From Ideonella sp. (GTDB lineage Bacteria > Pseudomonadota > Gammaproteobacteria > Burkholderiales > Burkholderiaceae_C), in assembly GCA_016721465.1 (NCBI GenBank), contig JADKIA010000031.1:372001-436000 (forward strand): a stretch of 64,000 bases of DNA. The letters run 5' to 3'. The translations under genes were made by a program, and so were the position numbers. This document shows positions 1-8,201 of the stretch, piece by piece; the stretch's first letter is position 1, and each line of letters opens with the position of its first letter. The notes under the pieces are model-generated. The model saw only the letters and a list, made by a program, of their open reading frames with translations, was not told the origin of the DNA and did not search any database.

Positions 1-1
1 C

Positions 2-172
2 CGGTGGCTGCAGATGCCGTCGGATCCGGTGCTGGCGGCACGCGCACTGTTTGCAGCGCTGCGGGCCTTGGACACACCGGGCACCTCGCAGATCTGGGTG
101 GAGCAGCCGCCGAACGTGCCCGAATGGGAAGGTGTTCGCGACCGCCTCAAGCGCGCGGCGGCAGCGGGCTGA
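2..172 (+). CDS. L-threonylcarbamoyladenylate synthase (TsaC/Sua5 family), C-terminal fragment
   Basis: The window opens inside this gene; 56 codons precede the TGA. The visible tail contains LFAALRALD, then an IWVEQPP turn, and ends with EWEGVRDRLKRAA. This matches my knowledge of the C-terminal region of the YrdC/Sua5-type enzymes of Burkholderiales, which make threonylcarbamoyl-AMP from threonine, bicarbonate and ATP for the t6A37 tRNA modification. The catalytic YrdC core lies upstream of the window and cannot be checked. The partner gene tsaB, which acts in the same t6A pathway, lies 3 kb downstream. Identification rests on a short tail only. Confidence 0.6.
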   Translation, partial: RWLQMPSDPVLAARALFAALRALDTPGTSQIWVEQPPNVPEWEGVRDRLKRAAAAG

Positions 173-206
173 AACCTTGCGCGAGAGCGCCTGAAATGGA
201 ATCGAG

Positions 207-1208
207 ATGACTGTGTTTTCTGAACTGCGTCGCACGGCCAGCCGATGGCTGATCCCGACCCTGGTGTCTGGCGCCTTGGCCGCCACGCTGGTGGCCTGCG
301 GCGGTGGCACCTCCCAGGTGCATGCCTTCGTGCCCGCGCGCTTGATCGTGCTGGGCGACGAAAGCAGCCTGATCCTCGACGACGGATCCAGCAACGGCAA
401 GAAGTACAGCGTCAACGGGCTGGATGCCACGCCGACGCGGGACTGCTTGTTGCTGCCGCTGTGGTCACAGGCTCTGGCCAGCCACTACAACTTTGTCTTT
501 GCCGAATGCAACAAGGCGGCGGCCACACCGCAGGCCTTCATCCGCGCCAAGCTGGGGGCCACGGTGGACGGCGCCGGAACGGGTCTCGCAGCCCAGTTGG
601 CGGCCCAGTCAGCGTCCGGCTCGGCGGTGCAATCCGGTGATCTGGTGTCGGTGATGCTGGGGGCCAATGACGTGCTCGAACTGTCCGACAAGGTCGCCGC
701 GGGCACCATGACGGCCGACGCGGCCGTCGCCGAAGTGCGCGCTCGCGGGGCTCGCCTGGCCGATCAGATCAATGCGGTGCTGGCCACTGGCGCGCGCGCC
801 ATCGTGTCCACGGTGCCGGACATGGGCTTGAGCCCATATGCCCTGGAACAGGACAAGGTTGCCGCCGGCAGCGCTGCACGCCTGTCGACGCTGAGCTTCG
901 AATTCAACGCCAGGCTGCGCACCGGCATCGATCCCAACCGCTTCGATGGCCGCAACTACGGGCTGGTGTTGGCCGACGACATCGTGCAGGCGATGACCCG
1001 TTTTCCGACCAGTTACGCCCTGAACAATGTGGTGGCCAGCGTTTGTGCCGTGTCCTTGCCCGAATGCACCAGCGCCACCGCCGATCTGGTGGCCACCGAT
1101 GCCACGGCACTGAATTATCTGTGGGCCGACGACCGGCACCTGGCCCCGACCGCACATTCGTACATCGGCACCCAAGCGGTCTCGCGCGCGGCGAACAATC
1201 CGTTCTGA
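207..1208 (+). CDS. SGNH/GDSL-family lipoprotein (putative esterase) with an altered GDSL block
   Basis: A 333-residue protein with a type II signal peptide: a basic N-terminus, a hydrophobic stretch around 14-29 and a lipobox LVAC with the lipidated Cys at 31, followed by GGG. It should be a lipoprotein in the cell envelope. SGNH hydrolase blocks can be followed: LIVLGDESS near 46-54 (block I), MLGANDVLEL near 150 (Asn block) and a C-terminal DDRHLAP (Asp/His block). Block I reads GDES instead of GDS, so the nucleophile is shifted by one residue compared with the neighbouring paralogue, which has a normal FGDSISD. Substrate is unknown; lipid, acyl-ester or polyester hydrolysis are possible. 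It is followed by a second GDSL lipoprotein and an OmpW porin on the same strand. Confidence 0.75.
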   Translation: MTVFSELRRTASRWLIPTLVSGALAATLVACGGGTSQVHAFVPARLIVLGDESSLILDDGSSNGKKYSVNGLDATPTRDCLLLPLWSQALASHYNFVFAECNKAAATPQAFIRAKLGATVDGAGTGLAAQLAAQSASGSAVQSGDLVSVMLGANDVLELSDKVAAGTMTADAAVAEVRARGARLADQINAVLATGARAIVSTVPDMGLSPYALEQDKVAAGSAARLSTLSFEFNARLRTGIDPNRFDGRNYGLVLADDIVQAMTRFPTSYALNNVVASVCAVSLPECTSATADLVATDATALNYLWADDRHLAPTAHSYIGTQAVSRAANNPF

Positions 1209-1359
1209 TCCTCGACCGCGCCAAGCCGGCACGCCCGCGTTGCGGGTAAGCCCCGTCCAGCGGATCGCATGGGCACTCCTATAGTCGTTGCACTTCGAAT
1301 CGAACGCTGGTTCGCTTTACGGTACCGGGCTGCCTGGCCCGAATGATGAGGGGATGCGC

Positions 1360-2544
1360 ATGAAGATGATCCGACGTTGGGGCCCGTCGCTGCTGGCGAC
1401 CGTGCTCCTGGCTGCTTGCGGTGGTGGCGATGGCCCGGTGCCTGGCAGTGGTTCTCCGGCTGGCGCGCCGACCACCAAGGGCGCGTTCGCTGCCGTGGTG
1501 TCGTTCGGTGACAGCATCAGCGATATTGGCGCCTATGCGCCGGCGACCTCGCTCAGCGGCAATGGCGCCGCGCCCTACATGGGCGGCAAGTTCACCACCA
1601 ACGGCGCCACTGGGACCGTCTGGGTAGAGAATATCGCGGCCTCGCTCGGCCTGGCCATCACGCCGGCAGAGGTGGGTTTTGCAGGCGCTTCGGTGAAGTG
1701 CCCTGCCGCTGCGGTGAGTGCGGCCTTGGCGGGGACCTGCACCGGCTATGGCCAGGGCGGGTCACGGGTCACGGATCCGAACGGCATCGGCAAGTCCGGT
1801 GGCGCATTGACCGCGCCCGTGGTCACGCAAATCACCAACCACATCACGCGTTTCGGGGGCTTCAAGTCCAGTGACCTGATCCTGGTCTTTGCGGGAAGCA
1901 ACGACGTGTTCACCCAGTTCGGCACCTTCGTGGCCAAGGCGACACAGATTCAGACCGACGCTGCACAGGGCAAGCTCAGTGCCGACGCGGCCAATGCTGC
2001 GCTGTTCGAGGCCCAGACCGTCGCACAAGCCGGCATGAAGCAGGCTGCGCTCGAATTGTCGGGCTACGTGAAGACGCAGATCCTGGCCAAGGGCGGCAAG
2101 TACGTGGCGGTGCTGGCCTTGATCGACATCGCCGGCACGCCGTTCGGTGCCACGGTGCCACCGTCGGTCAAGCCGGTGCTGACCGATCTGTCGCGCATCT
2201 TCAATCTGTGGCTGCGCGATGGCCTGACGGACCAACCGGTGCAGATTGTCGATACCTTCGCCTTGGTTGCGGACCGCTTGACCAATGCCAGCAAGTACGG
2301 CATCACCAACACCACGGGCATGGCTTGCAGTGCCGCCAAGATCTCGGTGTTGACGGGCGGCAAGATCACCGACGGATCGTCGCTGTTCTGCAATGCCACG
2401 CCCGGTGCGCCGTTCAATGGCCTGACCGCTGGCGCGGACGCGAACACCTGGTATTTCGCCGACAGCGTGCACCCCACCACCGGTGGCCACAAGGTGCTCA
2501 GCGACGCCATCATCGCGCAGCTCAAGTCCTATGGTTGGCTGTGA
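1360..2544 (+). CDS. SGNH/GDSL-family lipoprotein esterase/lipase
   Basis: A 394-residue secreted hydrolase. The start at 1360 is preferred because a GAGGGG ribosome-binding site sits 6 bases upstream and the protein then begins with a compact lipoprotein signal peptide, MKMIRRWG...LLAAC with Cys20. Upstream in-frame starts at 1288 and 1354 would only add residues ahead of it. All SGNH blocks are intact: VSFGDSISDIG with Ser52, a FAGSNDV Asn block, and a C-terminal DSVHPTTGGH Asp-His block. The Gly/Ser/Pro-rich stretch after the lipidated Cys (about 21-40) looks like a surface linker. The gene is 151 bases after the first GDSL gene and 28 bases before the OmpW gene, so it is probably cotranscribed with the latter. 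Confidence 0.85.
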   Translation: MKMIRRWGPSLLATVLLAACGGGDGPVPGSGSPAGAPTTKGAFAAVVSFGDSISDIGAYAPATSLSGNGAAPYMGGKFTTNGATGTVWVENIAASLGLAITPAEVGFAGASVKCPAAAVSAALAGTCTGYGQGGSRVTDPNGIGKSGGALTAPVVTQITNHITRFGGFKSSDLILVFAGSNDVFTQFGTFVAKATQIQTDAAQGKLSADAANAALFEAQTVAQAGMKQAALELSGYVKTQILAKGGKYVAVLALIDIAGTPFGATVPPSVKPVLTDLSRIFNLWLRDGLTDQPVQIVDTFALVADRLTNASKYGITNTTGMACSAAKISVLTGGKITDGSSLFCNATPGAPFNGLTAGADANTWYFADSVHPTTGGHKVLSDAIIAQLKSYGWL

Positions 2545-2572
2545 CAGCGCCATGGTGCACAGGAGAAACAAC

Positions 2573-3211
2573 ATGAGTTTCAAGTTCCAAGTTGTCGCGG
2601 CGCTGTTGGGCGCCACCCTGGTCGGGACCGCTGCCCAGGCACAGGAAAATGTCGTGAAGTTCGGCATCACCCGATACGGCACGCATTCAAAGACCACCGG
2701 AGTGGTGGGCATTGGCGTGCCACCGGGGGCCGATGCCAGCACCGGCGACGCCACCACGGTGATCGGGGTCTATGAGCGCCTGATCCGTCCGAATGTCGGG
2801 GTCGAGCTGGTGTTGGGTGTGCCGCCCAAGATCACCGGCACCGCCACGGGATCGGTGGCTTTTCTGGGCGAGGTGCTCTCTGCGCGGAATGTGGCGCCCA
2901 CCGTGCTGTTCAACTATCACTTTGGTGAAGCCGCCGATGCAGTGCGCCCCTATGTGGGCGTCGGGGTCAACTACACGCGCTTCACGAGCATCAAATCCAA
3001 GCTGGCGCCACAGGTCCAAATGAGCGACTCGGTGGGGCTTGCTGTCCAGGCCGGTGTGGACTATTGGTTCAACAAGCAGTGGGGCATGTTCGCCAGCATC
3101 GCGTCGCTGCAGGTCAAGAGCGACCTGGTGGCCGCGGGCAGCACCGTGATCCAGACCACGATTGACTTTCGTCCAATCGTCTATTCGGCAGGTCTGAGCT
3201 TTCGATTCTGA
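2573..3211 (+). CDS. OmpW family outer membrane protein
   Basis: A 212-residue porin-like beta-barrel. The ATG at 2573 follows an AGGAGA ribosome-binding site and gives a Sec signal peptide ending AAQAQ near residue 23. The mature protein has the alternating pattern of an eight-stranded OmpW barrel, the family core VGVGVNYTRF, and a C-terminal ...GLSFRF ending in aromatic Phe as needed for BAM recognition. OmpW proteins are proposed to pass small hydrophobic compounds across the outer membrane. Sitting 28 bases after a GDSL lipoprotein esterase, it could import hydrolysis products; this is inference. A second OmpW gene lies at 20820-21425. Confidence 0.85.
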   Translation: MSFKFQVVAALLGATLVGTAAQAQENVVKFGITRYGTHSKTTGVVGIGVPPGADASTGDATTVIGVYERLIRPNVGVELVLGVPPKITGTATGSVAFLGEVLSARNVAPTVLFNYHFGEAADAVRPYVGVGVNYTRFTSIKSKLAPQVQMSDSVGLAVQAGVDYWFNKQWGMFASIASLQVKSDLVAAGSTVIQTTIDFRPIVYSAGLSFRF

Positions 3212-3278
3212 CGCGCTGGGGCGCTGCCGCCTGTCTCGCAGCCCACCATGGCGGGGCTGTTTCCCAAGATGGGACGGC

Positions 3279-3284
3279 TACACT
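3279..3284 (+). promoter_or_regulatory. possible -10 element (TACACT) upstream of tsaB
   Basis: TACACT lies 10 bases before the tsaB ATG, in an 83-base gap after ompW. No convincing -35 hexamer is seen. If used, it would give a nearly leaderless tsaB mRNA. It is weak on its own, but similar hexamers occur close to several other starts in this window. Confidence 0.3.
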
Positions 3285-3294
3285 GCGCGCCGCG

Positions 3295-4017
3295 ATGCAA
3301 CCCTGCCTGCTGGCCATAGACACTTCCACCGAGCGCATGGCGCTGGCGTTGTGCTGGCCGGGTGCCGATCTCACTCGCGTGGAGGCCGGTGGTGCGGCGT
3401 CTTCGGCGCGCCTGCTGCCCTTGGCGCAGGAACTGCTGCACCAAGCGGGACTGGGCTTCGCGCAGCTGGATGCGATTGCCTTTGGCGCTGGCCCGGGCGC
3501 CTTCACCGGATTGCGCACGGCATGTGCCGTGGCCCAGGGCCTGGCATTCGCCCATGGCCGCCCCGTGCTGCCCCTGGACAGCCTGATGCTGGTGGCGCAG
3601 GACGCGGCAGGCCAGGGGCTGCCCGCTTCCAGGGGCGATGGACCGATCTGGGTGGCGATGGACGCGCGCATGGACGAGGCCTATGCGGCCGCCTATCGGC
3701 GGGTGGCCGGCACATGGTGTGTGGTCGAGCCGCCCGCGCTCTACACCTTGCCCGCCCTGGCCGTACGCTGGGCCGCCAACCCGCCCGAAATGGTGGCGGG
3801 CAGCGCCATCGAGGCCTTTGCCGAACGCCTGCCGTTCGGCCCGGCGCGGCTCGTGCCGCGAGAGCGTGATCGAGGCGCAGCGTTGGCGGTGCTCTGCCGC
3901 CAGGCCTGGGCGCTGGGCCAGGGCCTTGCGGCGGACCAGGCCCTGCCGCTGTACCTGCGCGACAAGGTGGCACTGACCACCGACGAGCGTGCCCGCGCTG
4001 CCGCGGCGAAGGCCTGA
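3295..4017 (+). CDS. tsaB: tRNA threonylcarbamoyladenosine biosynthesis protein TsaB
   Basis: A 240-residue ASKHA-fold protein, the non-catalytic partner that dimerises with TsaD (and binds TsaE) for N6-threonylcarbamoylation of adenosine 37 in ANN-decoding tRNAs. The N-terminus CLLAIDTSTERMALAL and the following GPGAFTGLRTACAVAQGLA block are diagnostic of TsaB/YeaZ. Length is normal. It is followed 14 bases later by rimI, the usual tsaB-rimI pairing in proteobacteria, and then by a uracil-DNA glycosylase gene that overlaps rimI. The three form an operon-like set. Confidence 0.95.
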   Translation: MQPCLLAIDTSTERMALALCWPGADLTRVEAGGAASSARLLPLAQELLHQAGLGFAQLDAIAFGAGPGAFTGLRTACAVAQGLAFAHGRPVLPLDSLMLVAQDAAGQGLPASRGDGPIWVAMDARMDEAYAAAYRRVAGTWCVVEPPALYTLPALAVRWAANPPEMVAGSAIEAFAERLPFGPARLVPRERDRGAALAVLCRQAWALGQGLAADQALPLYLRDKVALTTDERARAAAAKA

Positions 4018-4031
4018 AATCGGCGCGATCG

Positions 4032-4505
4032 ATGGGCGAGCAGCTGACGAGCATGACCGTGGACGACCTGGACCGCGTGCTGGCCATCGAGGTCATGGCC
4101 TACAGCCACCCGTGGACCCGTGGCAACTTCATCGATTCGCTCGCTGCCGGTTATCTGGCCTGGCTGCGCACGGATGCCGACGGTCGCTGCATCGGTTACT
4201 GTGTGGCCATGCCGGGATTCGAAGAAATGCATCTGCTCAACCTCACCGTGGCGCCGTCCGCACAGCGGCGCGGGCACGCCCGCGCCATGCTGCAGACGCT
4301 GTGCGACACCTGCCGCGCGCAGGCCTTGCCGATGCTGTGGCTGGAAGTGCGCCAGGGCAACGAAGTGGCGCGTCAGTTGTACCGCCGCTTCGGCTTCGAG
4401 ACCGTGGGACTGCGGCGCGACTACTACCCGGCCGGACACGGCCGCCGCGAAGATGCCGTGGTCATGCGCCTGGCCATCCCCCGGAGCAACGATGCGCTGG
4501 TCTGA
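4032..4505 (+). CDS. rimI: ribosomal protein S18-alanine N-acetyltransferase
   Basis: A 157-residue GNAT acetyltransferase expected to acetylate the N-terminal alanine of ribosomal protein S18. The order of GNAT features is clear: a helix with EVMAYSHPWTRGNF, the central beta strand MHLLNLTVAPSAQRRGHARAML carrying the acetyl-CoA pyrophosphate loop (Q/R-x-x-G-x-A), and the C-terminal LYRRFGFETVGLRRDYY. The region is standard for RimI. The start at 4032 leaves a short N-terminal extension; an internal ATG at 4053 is an alternative. The 3' end overlaps the next gene by 14 bases, indicating translational coupling. Confidence 0.93.
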   Translation: MGEQLTSMTVDDLDRVLAIEVMAYSHPWTRGNFIDSLAAGYLAWLRTDADGRCIGYCVAMPGFEEMHLLNLTVAPSAQRRGHARAMLQTLCDTCRAQALPMLWLEVRQGNEVARQLYRRFGFETVGLRRDYYPAGHGRREDAVVMRLAIPRSNDALV

Positions 4506-5286
4506 GCGGCACCAGGCGATGCTGCGCGAGATGGGCATCGCGCTGTGGCAGCCTGCCGACGACCCTGCACGCGAGATCCCGACCACTGCCGAGGTCGCGG
4601 CCGCGGCCACCGAGCTTGATCCGCAGTCGCCGCCGGGGCTGGTCGCACCGGCGGCACCCATGCCTTTGCCGGTGCGCGAGCCGATCACGCAGGAGGCGAA
4701 GCTTGGTGCGCTCGACTGGCCGACACTGCGCGATGAAGTGGCAGCGTGCACGGCCTGTGGACTGTGCAGGACACGCACGCAGACCGTCTTCGGGGTTGGC
4801 AACGAACACGCCCATTGGTTGATCGTTGGCGAGGCGCCCGGCGAGCAGGAGGACCTGCGCGGCGAGCCGTTCGTGGGTGCAGCGGGGCGACTGCTCGACC
4901 GCATGCTGCTGGCGCTGGGACTGACACGTCAGCCGGCCGAGGCCGACCAGCAGGTCTACATCGCCAACACGCTGAAGTGTCGGCCGCCGCGCAACCGCAA
5001 CCCCGAGCCGCAGGAGCTGGCGCAATGCATCCCGTTCCTGGAGCGCCAGGTGGCCCTGGTTCAGCCCAGGGTGGTGCTGGCCATGGGCCGCTTTGCGGTG
5101 CAGGCCCTGCTCGGCAGTGACGAGCCGATCGGCCGCCTGCGCGGGCGGGTGCACGATTGGCACGGGCGGCCGCTGGTGGTGACCTACCACCCTGCCTACC
5201 TGCTGCGGCAACCCACCGAGAAGGCCCGTGCATGGGCCGACCTGTGCCTGGCAGCCGAAGCGCTGGACAAGGTCAACGCCCTCTGA
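4492..5286 (+). CDS. family 4 (Fe-S) uracil-DNA glycosylase
   Basis: A 264-residue protein that should excise uracil from DNA in base excision repair. The start at 4492 overlaps the rimI 3' end and has a GGAG site just upstream. After a poorly conserved N-terminal region of about 75 residues come four Cys in the family-4 spacing (C86-x2-C89, then C163-x15-C179), expected to hold a 4Fe-4S cluster. The active-site loop is GEAPGEQED (113-121) and the DNA-intercalation/uracil motif is HPAYLLR near the C-terminus. The N-terminal extension is typical of betaproteobacterial members and may be a flexible linker. Gene order after tsaB-rimI is conserved in Burkholderiales. Confidence 0.92.
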   Translation: MRWSERHQAMLREMGIALWQPADDPAREIPTTAEVAAAATELDPQSPPGLVAPAAPMPLPVREPITQEAKLGALDWPTLRDEVAACTACGLCRTRTQTVFGVGNEHAHWLIVGEAPGEQEDLRGEPFVGAAGRLLDRMLLALGLTRQPAEADQQVYIANTLKCRPPRNRNPEPQELAQCIPFLERQVALVQPRVVLAMGRFAVQALLGSDEPIGRLRGRVHDWHGRPLVVTYHPAYLLRQPTEKARAWADLCLAAEALDKVNAL

Positions 5287-5327
5287 GCGGGCCGGGCCGA
5301 GTCCGCTGGCGCGTGGCCGCCGGTATC

Positions 5328-6770
5328 ATGCGGGCTCTCCGGCATGGGGGTGTCCGCTTGGCCGACTCGTTAGGCTCTGACAATCGTGATGAACAGGTGC
5401 TGCCCGTTACGACGGCCCGGCCACCAAGCCTTGCTCCGCTCGCAACGCCCGACCCGGCGGCAGCGCTGCAAGCGGTGCGATCCGAACTGGAGCGGCTGCG
5501 CCTGTTGGCCGACAACGTCCCCGCACTGATTGCCTACTACGAGCGCGACGGCTACATCTGCGCCTACGCCAATCGACCGTATGCCGAGACCTTTGGCCAG
5601 ACGGTCGAGTCCATCGTCGGGCTCACTTTTGCGCAGGTCATCGGTGATGAGGCCGCCCGCATCATCCAGCCGCAAGTCGATGTGGTGCTGACGCAGGCCC
5701 GCACGGTGTCTTACGTGCGGCAGGTGGTTCGGCCGGCGGGCGAAACGGTCTGGATGGAAGTGAGTCTGGTGCCGCACCGCATTGGCGACGGGCCCGTGGT
5801 GGGGGCCTTTGTGCTGATCAGCGACATCACGCGGCATCGCGAAGCGGAGAACGCGGCGCGCGAGAGTGAGGAACGCCTGTCCAAGTTCATGGACGCGTCG
5901 GTGGAGGGCATCGCCTTCCACAAGAACGGCTACGTCACTGACGTGAACGCGCCCATTGCCGCACTGGTGGGGCTGACGCCGGAGCAGATGCGCGGGCGCT
6001 TCGTGCTCGACTTCGTCGCGCCAGAGCATCTGGCGCGGGTGAAGCGGGGCCTGGCCGAAGGCGGCGAGGTGCCCTACGAGGCCGCCATCCTCGACCGTGA
6101 CGGGCGCTCCATCGCCGTGGAGTTCATTGTGCGCACCACGCATCGCGCCGGCGAGGAACTGCGCATGGTGGTCGTGCGCGACGTGAGGGACCGCCTCGCC
6201 GCGCGTGAGCGCATCCGCTACCTGGCCATGCACGACGCGCTGACCGGGCTGCACAACCGGGGCGCCTTCCTGGAAATGCTGGAAGACAGATTGAACGAAC
6301 ACCGCGCTGCCGGGCAGGCCCTGGCGCTGATGTTCGTTGACCTGGACCACTTCAAACGCGTCAACGACACGCTGGGACACCTGGCCGGCGATGCGCTGTT
6401 GCGCGACGTGGCGCAGCGCGTGCGCGACCTGCTGCCGCCGCAGGCCGTGGCGGGCCGGTTCGGCGGCGACGAGTTCGTGGTGTTGATGCCGCACGTGGCT
6501 GCGCGCCAGGCGGTGCAGGACCTGGCAGAGCAGGTGCGCGGCGCGGTGTGCGAACCCTTGCAGGTGGATGGGCACACGGTGCAGGTCACAGCCACCATCG
6601 GGCTGGCCATGTTTCCGCAGGACGGCCAGGTGTCGGACGAGCTGCTGCGCCATGCCGACGTCGCCTTGTATGCAGGCAAGGACGAGGGCCGCGGCGGCAT
6701 CGGTTTCTATACCGGCCCCGACCGTCGCGCCCGCCCGCCCCAGGGACCGCAGGGCGGTGGGGCCGGTTAG
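5328..6770 (+). CDS. PAS-PAS-GGDEF diguanylate cyclase
   Basis: A roughly 480-residue signalling protein: a short N-terminus, a first PAS fold (about 65-170, with LADNVPALIAYYERDG), a second PAS fold (about 180-300) and a C-terminal GGDEF domain with HDALTGLHNR and RFGGDEF (GGDEF at 379-383). It should make c-di-GMP from two GTP. The position where an allosteric I-site (RxxD five residues before GGDEF) would sit reads PQAV..., so product inhibition is probably absent. No membrane segment is evident, so it is likely cytosolic, with PAS domains sensing a ligand or redox state. The start is uncertain: a TATCAT -10-like hexamer overlaps the ATG at 5328, and a TTG at 5358 has a GGGGG site upstream and may be the true start. 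Confidence 0.88.
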   Translation: MRALRHGGVRLADSLGSDNRDEQVLPVTTARPPSLAPLATPDPAAALQAVRSELERLRLLADNVPALIAYYERDGYICAYANRPYAETFGQTVESIVGLTFAQVIGDEAARIIQPQVDVVLTQARTVSYVRQVVRPAGETVWMEVSLVPHRIGDGPVVGAFVLISDITRHREAENAARESEERLSKFMDASVEGIAFHKNGYVTDVNAPIAALVGLTPEQMRGRFVLDFVAPEHLARVKRGLAEGGEVPYEAAILDRDGRSIAVEFIVRTTHRAGEELRMVVVRDVRDRLAARERIRYLAMHDALTGLHNRGAFLEMLEDRLNEHRAAGQALALMFVDLDHFKRVNDTLGHLAGDALLRDVAQRVRDLLPPQAVAGRFGGDEFVVLMPHVAARQAVQDLAEQVRGAVCEPLQVDGHTVQVTATIGLAMFPQDGQVSDELLRHADVALYAGKDEGRGGIGFYTGPDRRARPPQGPQGGGAG

Positions 6771-6811
6771 CTGCCCGCTGCGCTCGGCGCCGTGGCCGAC
6801 GAGGTCGTGGC

Positions 6812-8191
6812 CTACTTCTTGGCCGCCTTCACAGGACGGGTCCACCCGCTGAGCGTGACTTGCTTGGCGCGCGCCACGGTCAGCTGGCCCGGCGGCGTGT
6901 CCCTGGCGATGGTGCTGCCGCCACCCACCGTACCGCCGGCACCGATGTTCACAGGCGCCACCAGCACGCAGTTGGAGCCGATGTGCACGTCCGCGCCGAT
7001 CACCGTGCGGTGCTTGTTGGCCCCGTCGTAGTTGGCGGTGATGCTGCCGGCACCGTAGTTCACCCGCTCGCCCACGGTGGCGTCGCCCAGGTAGGCCAGG
7101 TGGTTGGCTTTGGCACCACGCGCCAAGGTGGAGTTCTTCACCTCGACGAAGTTGCCGATGTGCACCTCCGGCCCCAGCTCCGCGCCGGGGCGCAGCCGCG
7201 CGTAAGGCCCGATCAACGCGCCGGCGCCAACCCGCGCGCCTTCGATGTGGCTATAGGGGTGGATGACCGCGCCGGCCTCGATCACTGCGTCGCGGATCAC
7301 GCAATGCGCACCGATGCGCACCTCGGCTCCCAAGGTGACGTGGCCTTCGAAGATGCATCCCACGTCGATCTCAACGTCCTGCCCCACATTCAACTGGCCG
7401 CGCAGGTCAAAGCGCGCTGGGTCGGCCAGGCGCACGCCGGATTCCAGCAGGCCCTCGGCCTGGCGCTTCTGCAAGCGGCGCTCCAGGTCGGCCAGCTGCA
7501 GCGGGCTGTTCACGCCCAGCACTTCGGTCTCGTTGGGCGCCGCGCTGGCCACCACGGGCACACCTTCAGCGACCGCCATGGCCACGATGTCGGTGAGGTA
7601 GTACTCACCCTGCACGTTGTCGTTCTTCAGGGCGGCAACCCAGCGTTTGAGCTGAGTGGTCGGGGCGGCCATGATGCCGGTGTAGATCTCGCGGATCTGG
7701 CGCTGCTCTGGCGAGGCGTCCTTGTGCTCGACGATGCCCAGCACATGTCCTCCCTGCGCAATGGGGGCGCGCACGATGCGACCGTAGCCGGTGGCGTCGT
7801 CCAAGACGATGGTCAGCAGGGCCAGTTTCGAGCCCCCGCAGGCATCCGCCAGTGCCTTGGCCGTGTCGGCGCCAATCAACGGCACATCACCGTTCAGGAT
7901 CAGGGTGGTGCCTTCATCGGCCAGGAGGGGCGCCACCTGCTGGATGGCATGCCCGGTGCCCAACTGGGGCATCTGTCGCACCGAGCGCGCGCCGCTGCTG
8001 GCAATGGCATGCTCCACCTCGGCGGCACCGTGGCCGGTGATCACCGTCGTGGGGTGGGCACCCAGCTGTGCGGTGGTGTCGAGCACATGTTGCAGCAAGG
8101 TCTTGCCTGCCAGCTTGTGCAACACCTTGGGCAGGCGGGATTTCATGCGGGTACCCTTGCCCGCTGCCATGATGACGATGTCGATGGTCAT
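6812..8191 (-). CDS. glmU: bifunctional N-acetylglucosamine-1-phosphate uridyltransferase / glucosamine-1-phosphate acetyltransferase
   Basis: A 459-residue two-domain enzyme making UDP-N-acetylglucosamine for peptidoglycan and LPS. The N-terminal uridyltransferase has the signature IMAAGKGTRMKSRLPKVLH at the start, and the middle contains LNGDVPLI. The C-terminal half is a left-handed beta-helix of hexapeptide repeats, with NYGAGSITANYDG as acetyltransferase active-site region. Length is normal for GlmU. It converges with the upstream diguanylate cyclase gene across a 41-base gap and is divergent from a lipoprotein gene, with the two starts only 11 bases apart. Confidence 0.97.
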   Translation of the reverse strand: MTIDIVIMAAGKGTRMKSRLPKVLHKLAGKTLLQHVLDTTAQLGAHPTTVITGHGAAEVEHAIASSGARSVRQMPQLGTGHAIQQVAPLLADEGTTLILNGDVPLIGADTAKALADACGGSKLALLTIVLDDATGYGRIVRAPIAQGGHVLGIVEHKDASPEQRQIREIYTGIMAAPTTQLKRWVAALKNDNVQGEYYLTDIVAMAVAEGVPVVASAAPNETEVLGVNSPLQLADLERRLQKRQAEGLLESGVRLADPARFDLRGQLNVGQDVEIDVGCIFEGHVTLGAEVRIGAHCVIRDAVIEAGAVIHPYSHIEGARVGAGALIGPYARLRPGAELGPEVHIGNFVEVKNSTLARGAKANHLAYLGDATVGERVNYGAGSITANYDGANKHRTVIGADVHIGSNCVLVAPVNIGAGGTVGGGSTIARDTPPGQLTVARAKQVTLSGWTRPVKAAKK

Positions 8192-8201
8192 GAGGTTGCC
8201 G

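Noticed and set aside
1231..1243. CCCGC-GTT-GCGGG hairpin after the first GDSL gene.
   Set aside because: Only a 5-bp stem with a 3-base loop and no U-tract; not a convincing terminator.
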